In this document: positions 10,701 through 22,700 of the stretch, in pieces
Position numbering within the stretch: the stretch's first letter is position 1
Layout of the letters: every line of letters begins with the position of its first letter
Origin: Ramazzottius varieornatus
Taxonomy: Eukaryota; Tardigrada; Eutardigrada; Parachela; Ramazzottiidae
Direction: 5' to 3'
DNA: 64,000 nt
Assembly (NCBI GenBank): GCA_001949185.1
Contig: BDGG01000001.1
Coordinates: forward strand, 7,390,149-7,454,148
Program-made: the position numbers and the translations under genes
Notes under the pieces: model-generated
Seen by the model: only the letters and a program-made list of their open reading frames with translations
What the model was told of the DNA's origin: nothing
The model's database searches: none

Positions 10701-13700
10701 ATGACCAAGGCTGCCACACGGTATAATGGCTTCGAGGACTCCTACAAAAGACAGCCACTACAAGATGCCCAAAGAAAATATAAAACACAAATAATGCGCC
10801 AGTTGAAACTGGTGATTCGAAATCTAGCCGAGTCCACCTGCGCAACCTTAGCTCCTGTTGACGTTAGTCGATGCGCAAGCGACTGAAAAGACTATTGAAT
10901 CGCTCCAATAAAGCGACGCATACGAAAATTTAATAAATATTATGGATACTTTTTGGACTAGCAACTACTTACCTTCATGTGCAGCCCAAGTATTCTGCGG
11001 TACTCTTCGAACGCGGTGACGGTTAGGGGTAAGTTTGCGTCAAGGAGGATAGCCACGATGTTGATGACCGGGATGTTTTCTTTAGCTTTGGTCTTGTCAT
11101 TGGTCAGAAGACTACTGATGGTGTGCTTGGGCGGACTTTCCAGCAGTGGCTTCCACTTTTCCGCCATCAACCTTACCGTCTGCAAATTCTTCTTCTGAAC
11201 CTGCAAAACACCCAAGATTATCATGTTCTGTTAAAAATCCAAACCAACAATCTTCACATCTTTTCTGAAATGATATTGTTTTGCTGTGAACATTCTGGAT
11301 GTTATTTTTACCCCGGTGTTCGAATGCATGACGTTCTTTAGCACTCTAACAAAGACTCTCTGCAAGGCCTCGCTGTCCGTACTGCTCGGCATCTTCGACA
11401 TTGACCACACCAGCATGATATGAATCAAGTCAGCAATAAAGTAGTTGATACCACCTGACCAGTCCATACTCAACAGGACCTCACAGATGCCCGCGTACAG
11501 CTCGTCCGCGTGTTCGCCAAATACTGGCGTGGAGGAGTTCTCCATGTTGACGATGAGCTTGGCCAGGAACAGTCGGACATTCAGCTTGGTCTTCTTGTCT
11601 TCCAGCTTGTCCTTAATAGCGTTCACCCACTTAGGCATGTCACCGCCCATGGGTGAGATGTTCTTGACGATCATGTGCTGGATGAGAGCTACCAGCGTAG
11701 GCATGCACACGTGACGGTTCTATCGAAACAAGAATAACGAAAAAAGTAAATAATATCGTCCAATAAAACTGTAACTTGCAAAATCGGTAAACAAACACAA
11801 CCAGATTGTATACCAAAGTAGCGCATCTTTTCGGTAATAATGGCTGAAAGCGTGCGCCGCTTGGGAAAACTCAACCAGGTTGGTTCTCCGATGGCGCACG
11901 TTTTCTGCGTTGGTTTGCTAGAAGACTGCGTCACTTGAAAAAGCGACCTGGACGAGTATTCTCACTGAGCTCTTAAAGGTGGAGCTTACCAGTTCGTCCA
12001 TTTCGAGTTCGACGGATCCGATGACGCTGGCCGCTTGTGTCGGGTTGGCTTGGAAAATGACTGACGTGGAACGCGAAGTGCCGTTCGTGAAGTCGAAGCG
12101 GCCCAGTTCATCCATCAGGCTGCTTTCTTGTAACATCGGCGCGACGGAGGCTCTGGCTGAAGCGTAGCTTGACATCGTGAAGATACCTGAAACGTTATAC
12201 TTGGTTGGAAACTACACTGAGGAAACTTGAAGCTAAACGAAATCGTCGTAATTCTATGATAATGTTTATCACAATCAAAGTGTAGATTTTGTCTAAAACG
12301 TTCATAGTTTGAAGTCCCACACAAGAACGATTCGTTCCACGGTCGACCTACCTGCGGACATGGAACCGTTGGTGTCGCCGGTGATTTCTTTATGGACGGC
12401 GGCCAGTCTTTGCTGCCTCTTTGGCGTTTGTAAGAACTCCACAGGGAACACGTAGCTCTTCTCGATGTCCACAAGATTCTCCCACAAAAATCTTCCTTGC
12501 TCAGGCACTTCTTCGAACAGGCACTTGTAGTAGAACCTTAGGTCCATTTGGGTCGCCGTCATCGCACTGGCCAACGCGTTATACGCCGCACAGTGCAGCT
12601 CCAGTCGAACATCGGCCGTATTTTTCTCCGGTTCCACGTTTTCATGCGCCACTTTGTCCGCAGTACGACTAATGTATGCGACTAGCTCCGTACCTTTCGC
12701 GCTGTCAACGTTACCTGAAAGAACAATGAATAACTTGGCTCATTGTTACAGACTGGACACGGGCGGTACTTGAGACGACGATGTTCAGCGACTTTTTTGA
12801 CAGCCTCCCAAGTTCCACTTAGTCCAACAAATCAAACGTTTCATTTATTTGAGTAGTCGAGTTAATAACATTATCAAATCGGAAAAATATTCAATTAATC
12901 TATTAGATTTTACCTCCACTGGCTTCGACGAACGCTTTGACGACCGGTGACGTTGGCGAAGTCAAGTCAACTTTGGGCGTGGTGGCACAGAGGATCTCTA
13001 GCAAGTTGAAACAACAAGTCTGGACTGTCAGAAGTTCCCGGGTTGGGCTGCGTTCTTTCGTATCAAGGTGCTCCACGATGCTCTCCATATGCGCCTCGTA
13101 GAAAGCAGCACGGCTGTGCTGCGGTGCACTACGCAGCATCGGTAGAAGGACCAGCTCGCATGCGGCTTTGCGGTGTTCGGCACCAAAAGTCTTGCTGGCA
13201 AATATCTTCCAGGGAATGCCCAAAATATTCTAAGAGACCACAAACATCAGAAAACACTTCAACAACTTGCAACGAATAATTTGTGAGTGAAGACAGGCTC
13301 TTATGCACCACGTTATCCGAGTATTGGGTGTTTCTTGCGCACACTCGCGCTTTTTACTGTAAAAAAGTCTGTGACATGTGCGCAAGTTGGAGTGACCAGC
13401 CGCTGCAACGCCCCGATTAACTGAAGCGTAAAGAATGTTGTGTGGAGTCGGCGTTACCTGGATTTCGGTGGTGGTGGCATTGAGTGCAACAGCTTCGAAA
13501 GACTCCTGAAACCGATTCAACAGTGGGTGGTCAGTATCCCGACAGATCATCTTGACACAGACTTCGACGACCGAGTGGGCGGAAGGGACGTTGTCGATCG
13601 CGCTAAGGATGAGCGTAACGGCCTGAAGGTAGAAGGCTCGCTGGGCGCTGCCTTCCTTCAGCTCGGCGGACTTGATGGGGAAGTCGTTAATGTAAATGTG

Positions 13701-16700
13701 CTCGATGTTCTTTTCCATCTCTTTCTTCTTGGTGCTGTCTAAAAAGAAAGACAGCAGGCCTAAGGCGCTGTTCTTGGACGTCATGAGTTCTTGGGTCGTC
13801 GGCGAGGTCTTGAGAAGGTTGGTGTAGAACTTGAAGATGGGCTCGTGATGATGCTTCGACGTCTTCAAAAGCTGAAGAAACATACGAAGAAAAGAACCAT
13901 GGTGTTTCAGGAAAATACCAGGTCGATCAAAAAGATATTCAAATTTGAAAAGGCATTTAACACTTAAAAGACCAAGGGGGTACCCCGGCTGCCTGGCGCA
14001 CCCCAAAAGCCTTGCGGAATGGCCACTGTTGCACCTTTTCGCCTCAAATTTACACGTTTGCTTTCGGAAACTTTGTCGCTTCCAGTTAGAAAAGACGTGA
14101 ACTGGCTAGCAGCTTTCTGAAAATTTCGAGAGACTATTTCGTTTTTGACCAGATTGTGTCTTGAGTTGACAGACCAAACTTTTTCTCAAGAGTTGGCTGG
14201 CGGAAAGCCTCCTCAAAAATTGGACAAACGTGTAAATACATGGGTACCATCTTAGACGCTCCAGTATGTTCCATGCTGTGAGACCAGTGGTCAGAGCAAA
14301 TTAGAAATGTCTGGCACTTTGGTTCACTTAGTGGCGCATTTTACTCGAAAAATGCGAAGCGTACATGTGGTGATTGGCCCGATCTGACCCCGCCCATGAT
14401 TTCAGTCAGTTGAAAACTGGGGAAGATGATCTACCCCCCTTGTACTCCCAAAGCTCGGAATTGCGTGGTCTTTAAAGTGTTGAGACGTCGGCAAATGACC
14501 TAAACATGTTCGTCTTCCTAAGTGGCGGACACTTCCAGCGAATAGGAATAACTTCGTTTGCCACTTGGGATAACGATCATGTATGCTGCCAGCTTTTCTG
14601 TGATCAATCAAAATGAGAAACAGAAAGCTCAATGGAGTGCAAATGTAGCACCATATTGTGAGCAAACTGAACGACAGCGAATTTTTGACCTAAAAATTTC
14701 CGACACACAAACATATACAGGGTGATCACGCCAATCTGATTTTAACGGAGGTCTAACTATCCCGGGTCTTATCAAAAATAAAAAAGATCGCAAGAAAGTC
14801 AAGCTAACCTAATAAAGGAATAAAGATCGTCGAATTTGATCATTTTGCGGGGAAACCACTCCTCGTGGAAAAAATTAAGACTTATGTTTTAACCCAACTG
14901 CCTGCACCTACAACCGCTTGTCGTGTAGCTCTGTTCTTGGACTAATTCTATTGGGTGTCCGAATTGCAAGTCCTTGTCAGTCAACTGGATGAGAATTTTT
15001 TGAAATTCTCTCAAATCTTGAAAAGCTGCCGATTCTTGCGAACCCACTTTTCGCGAAAAGTCTTCCCCCACAATTTTTCTCAAGTATATCCAAAAGTTTT
15101 TGGATTCAGAGAGATAAATGATTTGGCTTTCCGTTTATGCTTTTACTTACCGGAAAACCCCCCAGACCATTTCGAGAAACCTTGTTTTCAGGTGCGCACC
15201 ATGTATTTTTGCTCAGTTTCGCCACAACAGTTGTATCAATGAATCAACAAGTATGCAGAAGAGCATTTTATTTTCCTCGGAAGCCAGACTACTGTTGAAC
15301 AATTTGTGATCGGCACTTTTGGCTCAAATGTGCAGAACAGTGAAAAGTTCGCTCCGGAGCAGGTACGAGGTTCTACCCTCTCTGGTTTCAGGACGAATTT
15401 CGACTTCGTACAGAGATTCTTTCTGGCCAGGTTTTTCTAGAAGGCAGCAACAGGGATATCTAATTAAGAAAAAATAGTTCTGAGGTCCAACCCACACGCA
15501 GTCGAGAGCGCCATAAATATCATGAGGTGGTAGTCACTTGGCGTGATCACCGTGTAGTTTCAACAGAACGGAGCGGCCAGCTTACCTTTGTATTGGTCAC
15601 CAGAAGCATCTTGAGAATCTGCAGCGCTACCCTGATATCATCCGTCTCTTCCACCAAATCTCCCGGATACCTTTCCAGGAACCCCCCAAACGCTTCTATC
15701 GTCACGTCCGTCACCCTCTCCCCATGCTTCTTCCTCACCATCCTATTCCTCAGCACATACTCCAGCATCTCTTTGCCCACTCTCGCATACACCGCCCATT
15801 CCTCCCTTCCCTTCACCTTCAGAACCTCTCCACCCATCAGTCCTTCCACCAACACCTCCACCCTATTCCCCTTCACCGCTTCCTCCGAGAAGACATGTCC
15901 AAACAACACCGTCCTCACTTTCGGGTACATTACGTCCCGACCATCCGCCGATGTCAACATGAAGTCGAGGTGGACGTTCATTTCGGGTTCGAGGACTAAG
16001 GCCATGGCGTAGATGGCGCGTTCTAACTTCACGTCAGCGGAAACCCAGGCTTCTTTCCTGCTTCCGGAATTCTGGTAGATTCTGGCCAGCAAAGTCAACA
16101 CTGTCTTCATCATCATCTTCCCTACTTCGTCACCCGAACGACGCTGGTGTTTGAGATATCCTTCCGTCAGCCCACATTCATGTAACACCACGAAGCCGCT
16201 TGACAACGTCGAAGTCAAGTCGGTGTTCTCAACTTCGACCATCTTCACCACATCGTATCTCTCAATGGAAAGTAACTTCGTCGCACATTCCACCAACGAA
16301 CTAATTTTCTTCTTCTTAACACCATTCAAAGCTACCAAAACACCTTTCAGCTGGTTCAGCAAGCTTTTGGCTACTTCCTTGTCGCCCAAATCGAAGCCGA
16401 CTGAGGTCGGATCGATGGTCGCTCTCACCAAAACCTCAGCGAACTCTTTACCGGATAACACTTCCGGTAGGTGCTCCGCGCCGTGTTTCGTCACGATAAC
16501 AGTAACGAGGTCTGTCAAACGAATGAAAATCGTACATATGATTGTTGTGAGTTTCTTCTGCTCGACGGTGGTCAGTTTTCCCAACCCATCAACGTCCATC
16601 TTTTCCTCACTGAGCCCTTCCATGAATTTTTCAAGATATACCTTGACTATCCTTCCGAATGTTTCCCACTGTTTGGTCTCACAGACTGTTTTCGGGTTGA

Positions 16701-19700
16701 TGTATCGATGCATGAACACCAAAGCGAAGCAGTCAACGGTCGCTGCCAGTCGTTCAAAAGGGTTCAGTTGTGGTCTTAACAGCCCTTCCTCTTTCAAAGT
16801 CACTGTGAAATCTGCGGGCTGTAAGAGTTGAGAGTTGTTCTCGTCGTCTGGGTTGTTACCGCCGTTGAGGAAAGCTTTGGTCAGCCAGTCTGGATTCTTC
16901 GATCTAATCAGCTCATCAAAGAATGGCGCGGCGGAAGTAGAAGACTTCAGGGCCTTGGCGAACCGATCAACCAACTGCCAGCATTTCATGCGACAGGCGG
17001 TTTCGGGTCGGCAAGCTTGTAGGAGCAGCCAGTCGACCAGAAAGTCCAACCTACATACAAGAAATAATTTCATTTTATATTTTTGCGAAGATATCAGTTG
17101 TGTACAGATTTTTCGACTGCTTTTCATCAACCCATACGCAAACAAAATATCACAACTGGAAGCTCGGCAAACAGACAAGACAGGATTATTCCCCCAAGTG
17201 GCGCACCTTGTCGATGTTACTGGCTGTAAACATACGCCACTTTAACAAAAACAATCTTGCAGAATTTTTTTTCCGAAGTGCCGCAAGTTTCCAATGCTAT
17301 CAGGTGCGGAAGTATGACTTGTTACTCCTGGAAACAAGTCAACTTCAAAAATTCATAGTTACACTCCCCCTTGTCCGTTTGTCCTGAGCCTTTTTTCCAC
17401 TCACTCTTTCAACTCCTAGCTATCGTTCTGTTAACCCAAGTTTCTCAGCTTCGGGGTAGGGCAGGAATAGTTTTGTCGGAATCATAGATAACCAAAATTT
17501 TAGGCGATTCAACTATTCGAATTTTCTCAAGGCGTCAGCGTATCCCAGACAGGCGCTAAGATATGCTTCGTTTGTCGTAATGAAGCAGCTAACGGTTGAA
17601 CCGTAAGAGGTTGTGTACGTCTTCTCCGCTCTGGAGATTCCTAGGTCGGAAGTCACCCCTTGGGAAGACCGCAACTGAAGTTGGACAACAACGTCCAGAG
17701 GGAGCATGTCGACTTCGATCCTTCCCGAACTCTTGCAAACCCTTTAAAAAAGTTTGAAGTGTCTTCCTAAAATCCTCGCTGGATATTTAGACATAACCCG
17801 AAGGGGAAAAGATCAAAGAGTTTGATACCCCGCTTACTTCGCGCACCGTACGATGAACGCAAATTTTGCCTGTCCGTAACCTCCCGTTTCTGAGTGACAC
17901 CGAACTGATCCTCAGATTACATTGTTACTAGTGACAAAGACCGGGCTCTGTAGGTCGATCTGTAGCAAAAATTGGAATGTTTCGGAAGAGCTGAATTACC
18001 GCAGGAAATTTCGAATCGAGCGCGGCACCATAGGAAAATTATGGTTACTAATGATTGCTATCTGACAGTCTAGACCGCTGAAAAATTCTTCCGCCCGGCA
18101 TAACTATAGCTGCAGACTAAACCTGTCTGGAACGGGGAAGAATGATAAAAAAACTTGCCGTTGACTGAACGAAATCTTTCGGTCAACTCAAAGCACTACT
18201 GTTGCAAGTCAGCTCTAGAGTGCACACTGAATAAAACGCTTCCGCAAAACTACAGGAGGTGGAACTGGAAACTCTCCTTCGTATACCAGGAAGAGGGGTT
18301 CTGATACCAAAGGATTACACTATGTCGCAGGATTTCAGCACCTCCAGCGAGAAAGAACAATGTCTTCCGCAGAGGCTACCAAAAATGGCTACCGAGACTT
18401 TATCGTTTCTCTTCCCCTATTCTCTTACAGTACAGGCACGAACACGATGCCGAAAAAGTGACTGAAGTACCTTGCTAGTATGAGTGGATAACCTAATCAA
18501 AAATTCCGAGGTTCGAAGCCAGGAGAAATTTTGAAAAACCTTCGTCGGGGGAGTAACAAGTCATACTTCCGCACCTGATACTAGCTATAAACATGCGCCA
18601 CTCAGGCCGACGGTTTTGTCGAGTTCGTTTTCGACCTTCGGCCTCTCAGCTGAATTTTAGGTACATTTAATTTTCTCGATACATTCGACACTCGGGTGAG
18701 ACAGAATCTTACCTTGCTTCTTTCAGTTCCGGTATCTTGGTTCTGCGTGAGGCAGTTTTGTTCAGATCTTTCCCGTACTTCTCGACGATACGCGCCAGGT
18801 GGTCAAGACAGCTCGCGGTGAGTTTGTCCGCGCCGAAGCCTGGAATGTCCATGTGGGACCAAGCGAGGGACTTCACGAATGTGACGATCAAGTTGATAGT
18901 GAACATGTCGACCAAGACAGAGTCGTCGCGGAACAGCCTGTAGCAGTTGTTAAAGGCCAGAGCTGCGCCAAAACGTTTGGCGGCCCTGGAATGTCCGGCG
19001 AAGCTGATGATCCGCTCGAAGAGGGAAACAGAAGCCACCGGCGGAGGCGAATTCCCGATAGCCTGCATAAGAAAACGCGCTGGTTTTCATATCCGAACCG
19101 CTTTCTTGATTTCCAATAAGTATTTAGAAGCCCGGCAGATAGACTGGAGTCACTCGACGAGATCATCTTCACAAGCGGCGCACGTTTTCAGTAGAACTGG
19201 CTGGAAAAGCGCACCACTTGGGAAAACGATCTTGTCAAATTCCTTTGCCGTGCTCCCATAATTACTTCCGCAAATGATTTCATTCGGAGAAAAATTCTGT
19301 GAGAGTCGTGCGACAGTGTAATATCAAGATGAATATCAAAATACGGCATGTAATTTAACATCAGTCATCAAAATACGCCGACGGGGAGAAATAGTAATCT
19401 GATCAACACTAAAACAACTCGTCTGCGAATGTGAACCCGTGTAGACAGAAGCGCCGACTTAGCTCAGCGGTAGATGCGCTTGCCTAGTAAGCAAGATGTC
19501 GGGAGTTCGATCCTCCCAGTTGGCTATATTTTTACGCTCTTTCAGTCAACTCCATCAAATTTTGGCTTTCACATTGTTTTCCGTGGGGAAAACCAATCAT
19601 TTTATTTTTCAAGTTTTTAGATGCTTCTGGTCAAAAATAAATCTGTGCGATTACCTTGGATCCTTTGGTGGGGTCGACTTTGGAACCTTTGGCCGACCAC

Positions 19701-22700
19701 TGGAGGAACTCGCTGACACACCGCGCACAGAAGCTGCGGATGGTCGGGTTGCGCTCGGTGACCAGCCCGTCCATCAGACAGTCCAGAACGACGCCGACTT
19801 CCCCCTCGATCTTCTGTGCGTGATGTGAGAAGTGGTGGATAATTTCAACGATGAGCGGCTCAAAGAGCTGCTTGGTGACGGGTTCAACGTCGCAGGCCAG
19901 TTCGATGATCTTCGGCATCAGCTTCTGCAGCAGTGTTAGCAGCGATTTCTTTCCGCTGTTCTCTAAAAAAATGCAGCGTCTTTGCTCCGCGTTTCTACCA
20001 CGCCGGAGAATCTCTTTGCCACATTATGATAGAAACAGCAAAAGGAACTGATGTTGGTACAGGTCAGATATTTACTAAACCAAACCTTCCTTGAAGGTTA
20101 GGTTTCTCGTTTTCCTACACAAATTGTAAAACTATTCGTGTTGTTTCACCTGCTGCAGTGTTCGCATGAGTGCCGATCAGGAAGACAGTGACAGCATGGA
20201 GTAGTTCACAGGCTGCCACTTTCGTCGATCGATCGGGATCGTGAAGGCACAGCTCGGTCAGCCTGGGTAGGAAGTCGTCCAGGTAGAAGTTGCCCAGTAT
20301 CATATCGATGAAGGGGACCTGGAAAAAACCCGCCAGAAAGATTCAACTTTAAGAAAGATTTTTGATCTTCATGTTCAGTCCAAAACTTCTAACGTTCGAA
20401 CGGTTCAACACAAATTTATTTCTATTTCTCCACCATAGCGTTGATTTTTTGCTATTTTATTTTCACCTGAAACTGAAGATGTTTCTGCATGTCCCACACA
20501 ATGGCCAAATTCTTGACGTTCTCCATATATTCTCCCTCGAGCAACAGGTGGTTATACCCGCCCCCCAGTTGTCCCAAGAAGCTCATCACGGCTTCCCTCA
20601 CTCTGGTCAAGGCCACATCGTCCCCACCCAAGACGACCGTCACCTTGGCCGCTTTCCTTCTTCGCTTTCCCGAACCTTCTCCCAGCACTTCACTACGCTC
20701 ACTGACGTCCAACGTTGTACTTCTCAAGTAGTCATCCAGCACCGGCAGGCACTTGGCAATGACACCGTCGAGCAAGGACCTCTCGATCGAACTGTGAAAA
20801 CACCAGCGCTCCAGAGCTTTCACCGTCGCTTCGGTCAACGGCAGAAAACTCTTGCCGGTTTGTAAAGCCAGCACCAGAATATTCGGAAGACTGCCTGAAA
20901 ACAACATGGAAAAAAATATTAGGTAGAAAATATTATAATTTGAAAGCTCGACATACAACTGGACAAGATTGTTTCCCGAAGTGCCGCACATATAGGGTAA
21001 CATGAGCTGCAACGGTGCGCCACTTAGGAAAGCGATCTTGTCATATTTGTTTTCCAAAGCGGTGCACGTGTTTGGTGATTTCTGCTGGAAATCGTGCAAC
21101 GAAAAACGATCTGGTCGAGTTTTTTTCGAAATGTGTTTTTCAGGCCCATCAGATAGAACTTTCCAGTAAAATATTTACTTAGATTATCTCTGATGACATT
21201 GACAGGAAAGTCAAGTATCAGATGCAGCGCCGAAATCAACACTTCATCAGAAAAGTGCTGAATTCTTCCAATCAAATTCTGCAGGAACAGCGCCGCAGTG
21301 ACGTCACCACCTCCATCCTCACTCTTCACTTCGCCGTCCACCATCTGCACATCTTCATTCTTCATCTTCACCCCATCTTCCTCCTTCGCCAACCAACCTT
21401 CTCCGTCATCCTCCACCTCTTCCTCAAAGTTGTTCGTCTCTTTTGGCATTCGCTGATACGAGTACCAAATGGACAGGAACCTGTAGAAGCCACTGACCAA
21501 CGGATGCTTCTCTGACAAGAGAATCAGCTCACGCGACATACGGCCCGTCCACGCTACGACAAAGTCAGCCTTAACTTTCTTGAAAATCTCTTTGGTGACT
21601 TGTTCAAGTGAGAAAAAGATCTGAAAGTCTTGCTCGTTGGAGGGTTTCTTGTCAATGGGGAGGAAATCGTTGGAGGTTGGAGAGTCGTCTGGGAAGGTTG
21701 GGTCAACGGTAAGAGGTGAGACGTCTAGAAGGTCGAAGTTGAGAAGCTTGAGGATTCGAAGGGACGCTTTGGCGAACTCATCGAAAACGATGTTCGCGAC
21801 ACCGTAGAGCTCGACTTCAGTGGCTTGCAGATCGTTCAGGACCTCCTGTCAAAACAAACACAGAAATTCAGGCGTAGGTACAAAATAAACCATCAATACA
21901 CACACACCTACCTGCAGAATCACGGATTACCAAAATGATGTGAGAGTATGCAGGTACATGTCTCTCAAAACTATTATCTTCACTGGTCTTTTAAAAACTG
22001 CTGTTTCGAGAGCACAAATCTTACCTTCATGTATTCGCAACCAAGCAGCTTCTCCCACAGTGGCTGGAAGTCTTTGTACGTGGTGGGCTTCTTTAGAGAA
22101 GCGTTGGCAGCATCCGGGTTGGCTTCAGGTACCGGATAGGAGCACGAGTTCCTCAATGCTTGATAGACTGCAATGACAACGAGCGGTTTTCGGTTTAGTA
22201 ATAAAATCAACTTTGGTAGAAGTCGCGTTGCTTACTAATGGTGGAAATCAGATCGTCGGCAGCGCACGAGAACCGGCTAACGACGATGATAACTTTGACG
22301 ATGGCTCGACAGCAGTAGTGTTGCGCAGGAGGTCCGAACTTTGGGAACTGTTCAACCATCAGGACGCTCATCCTCTGGATGGCGAATAGGAACATGTCTG
22401 GAACGTCGCTGCCCACATCGTGTGCCATACTGGCCAGAGTATCGACGAAGTCAGGTAGATGGTGCAGCCGATCACCTGAAAACACAAAACAGGTCGTTAA
22501 ACCTTAAAGCTGTTACAGCAGTTCATTCACCCGCATACTCTGCCTCGCTCTCTCACGGTAACCACAAGTATTCAAGTGTGTGACCTCAAACCTGATCATC
22601 TACCTGCATACACCCAATCATTGTGCTTTCAGATGACGGAGTACGCAGGTGAGTGAGCAACTGGGGAAATCAGCTACAAGGAATTACCTGAAGCGTCGGC

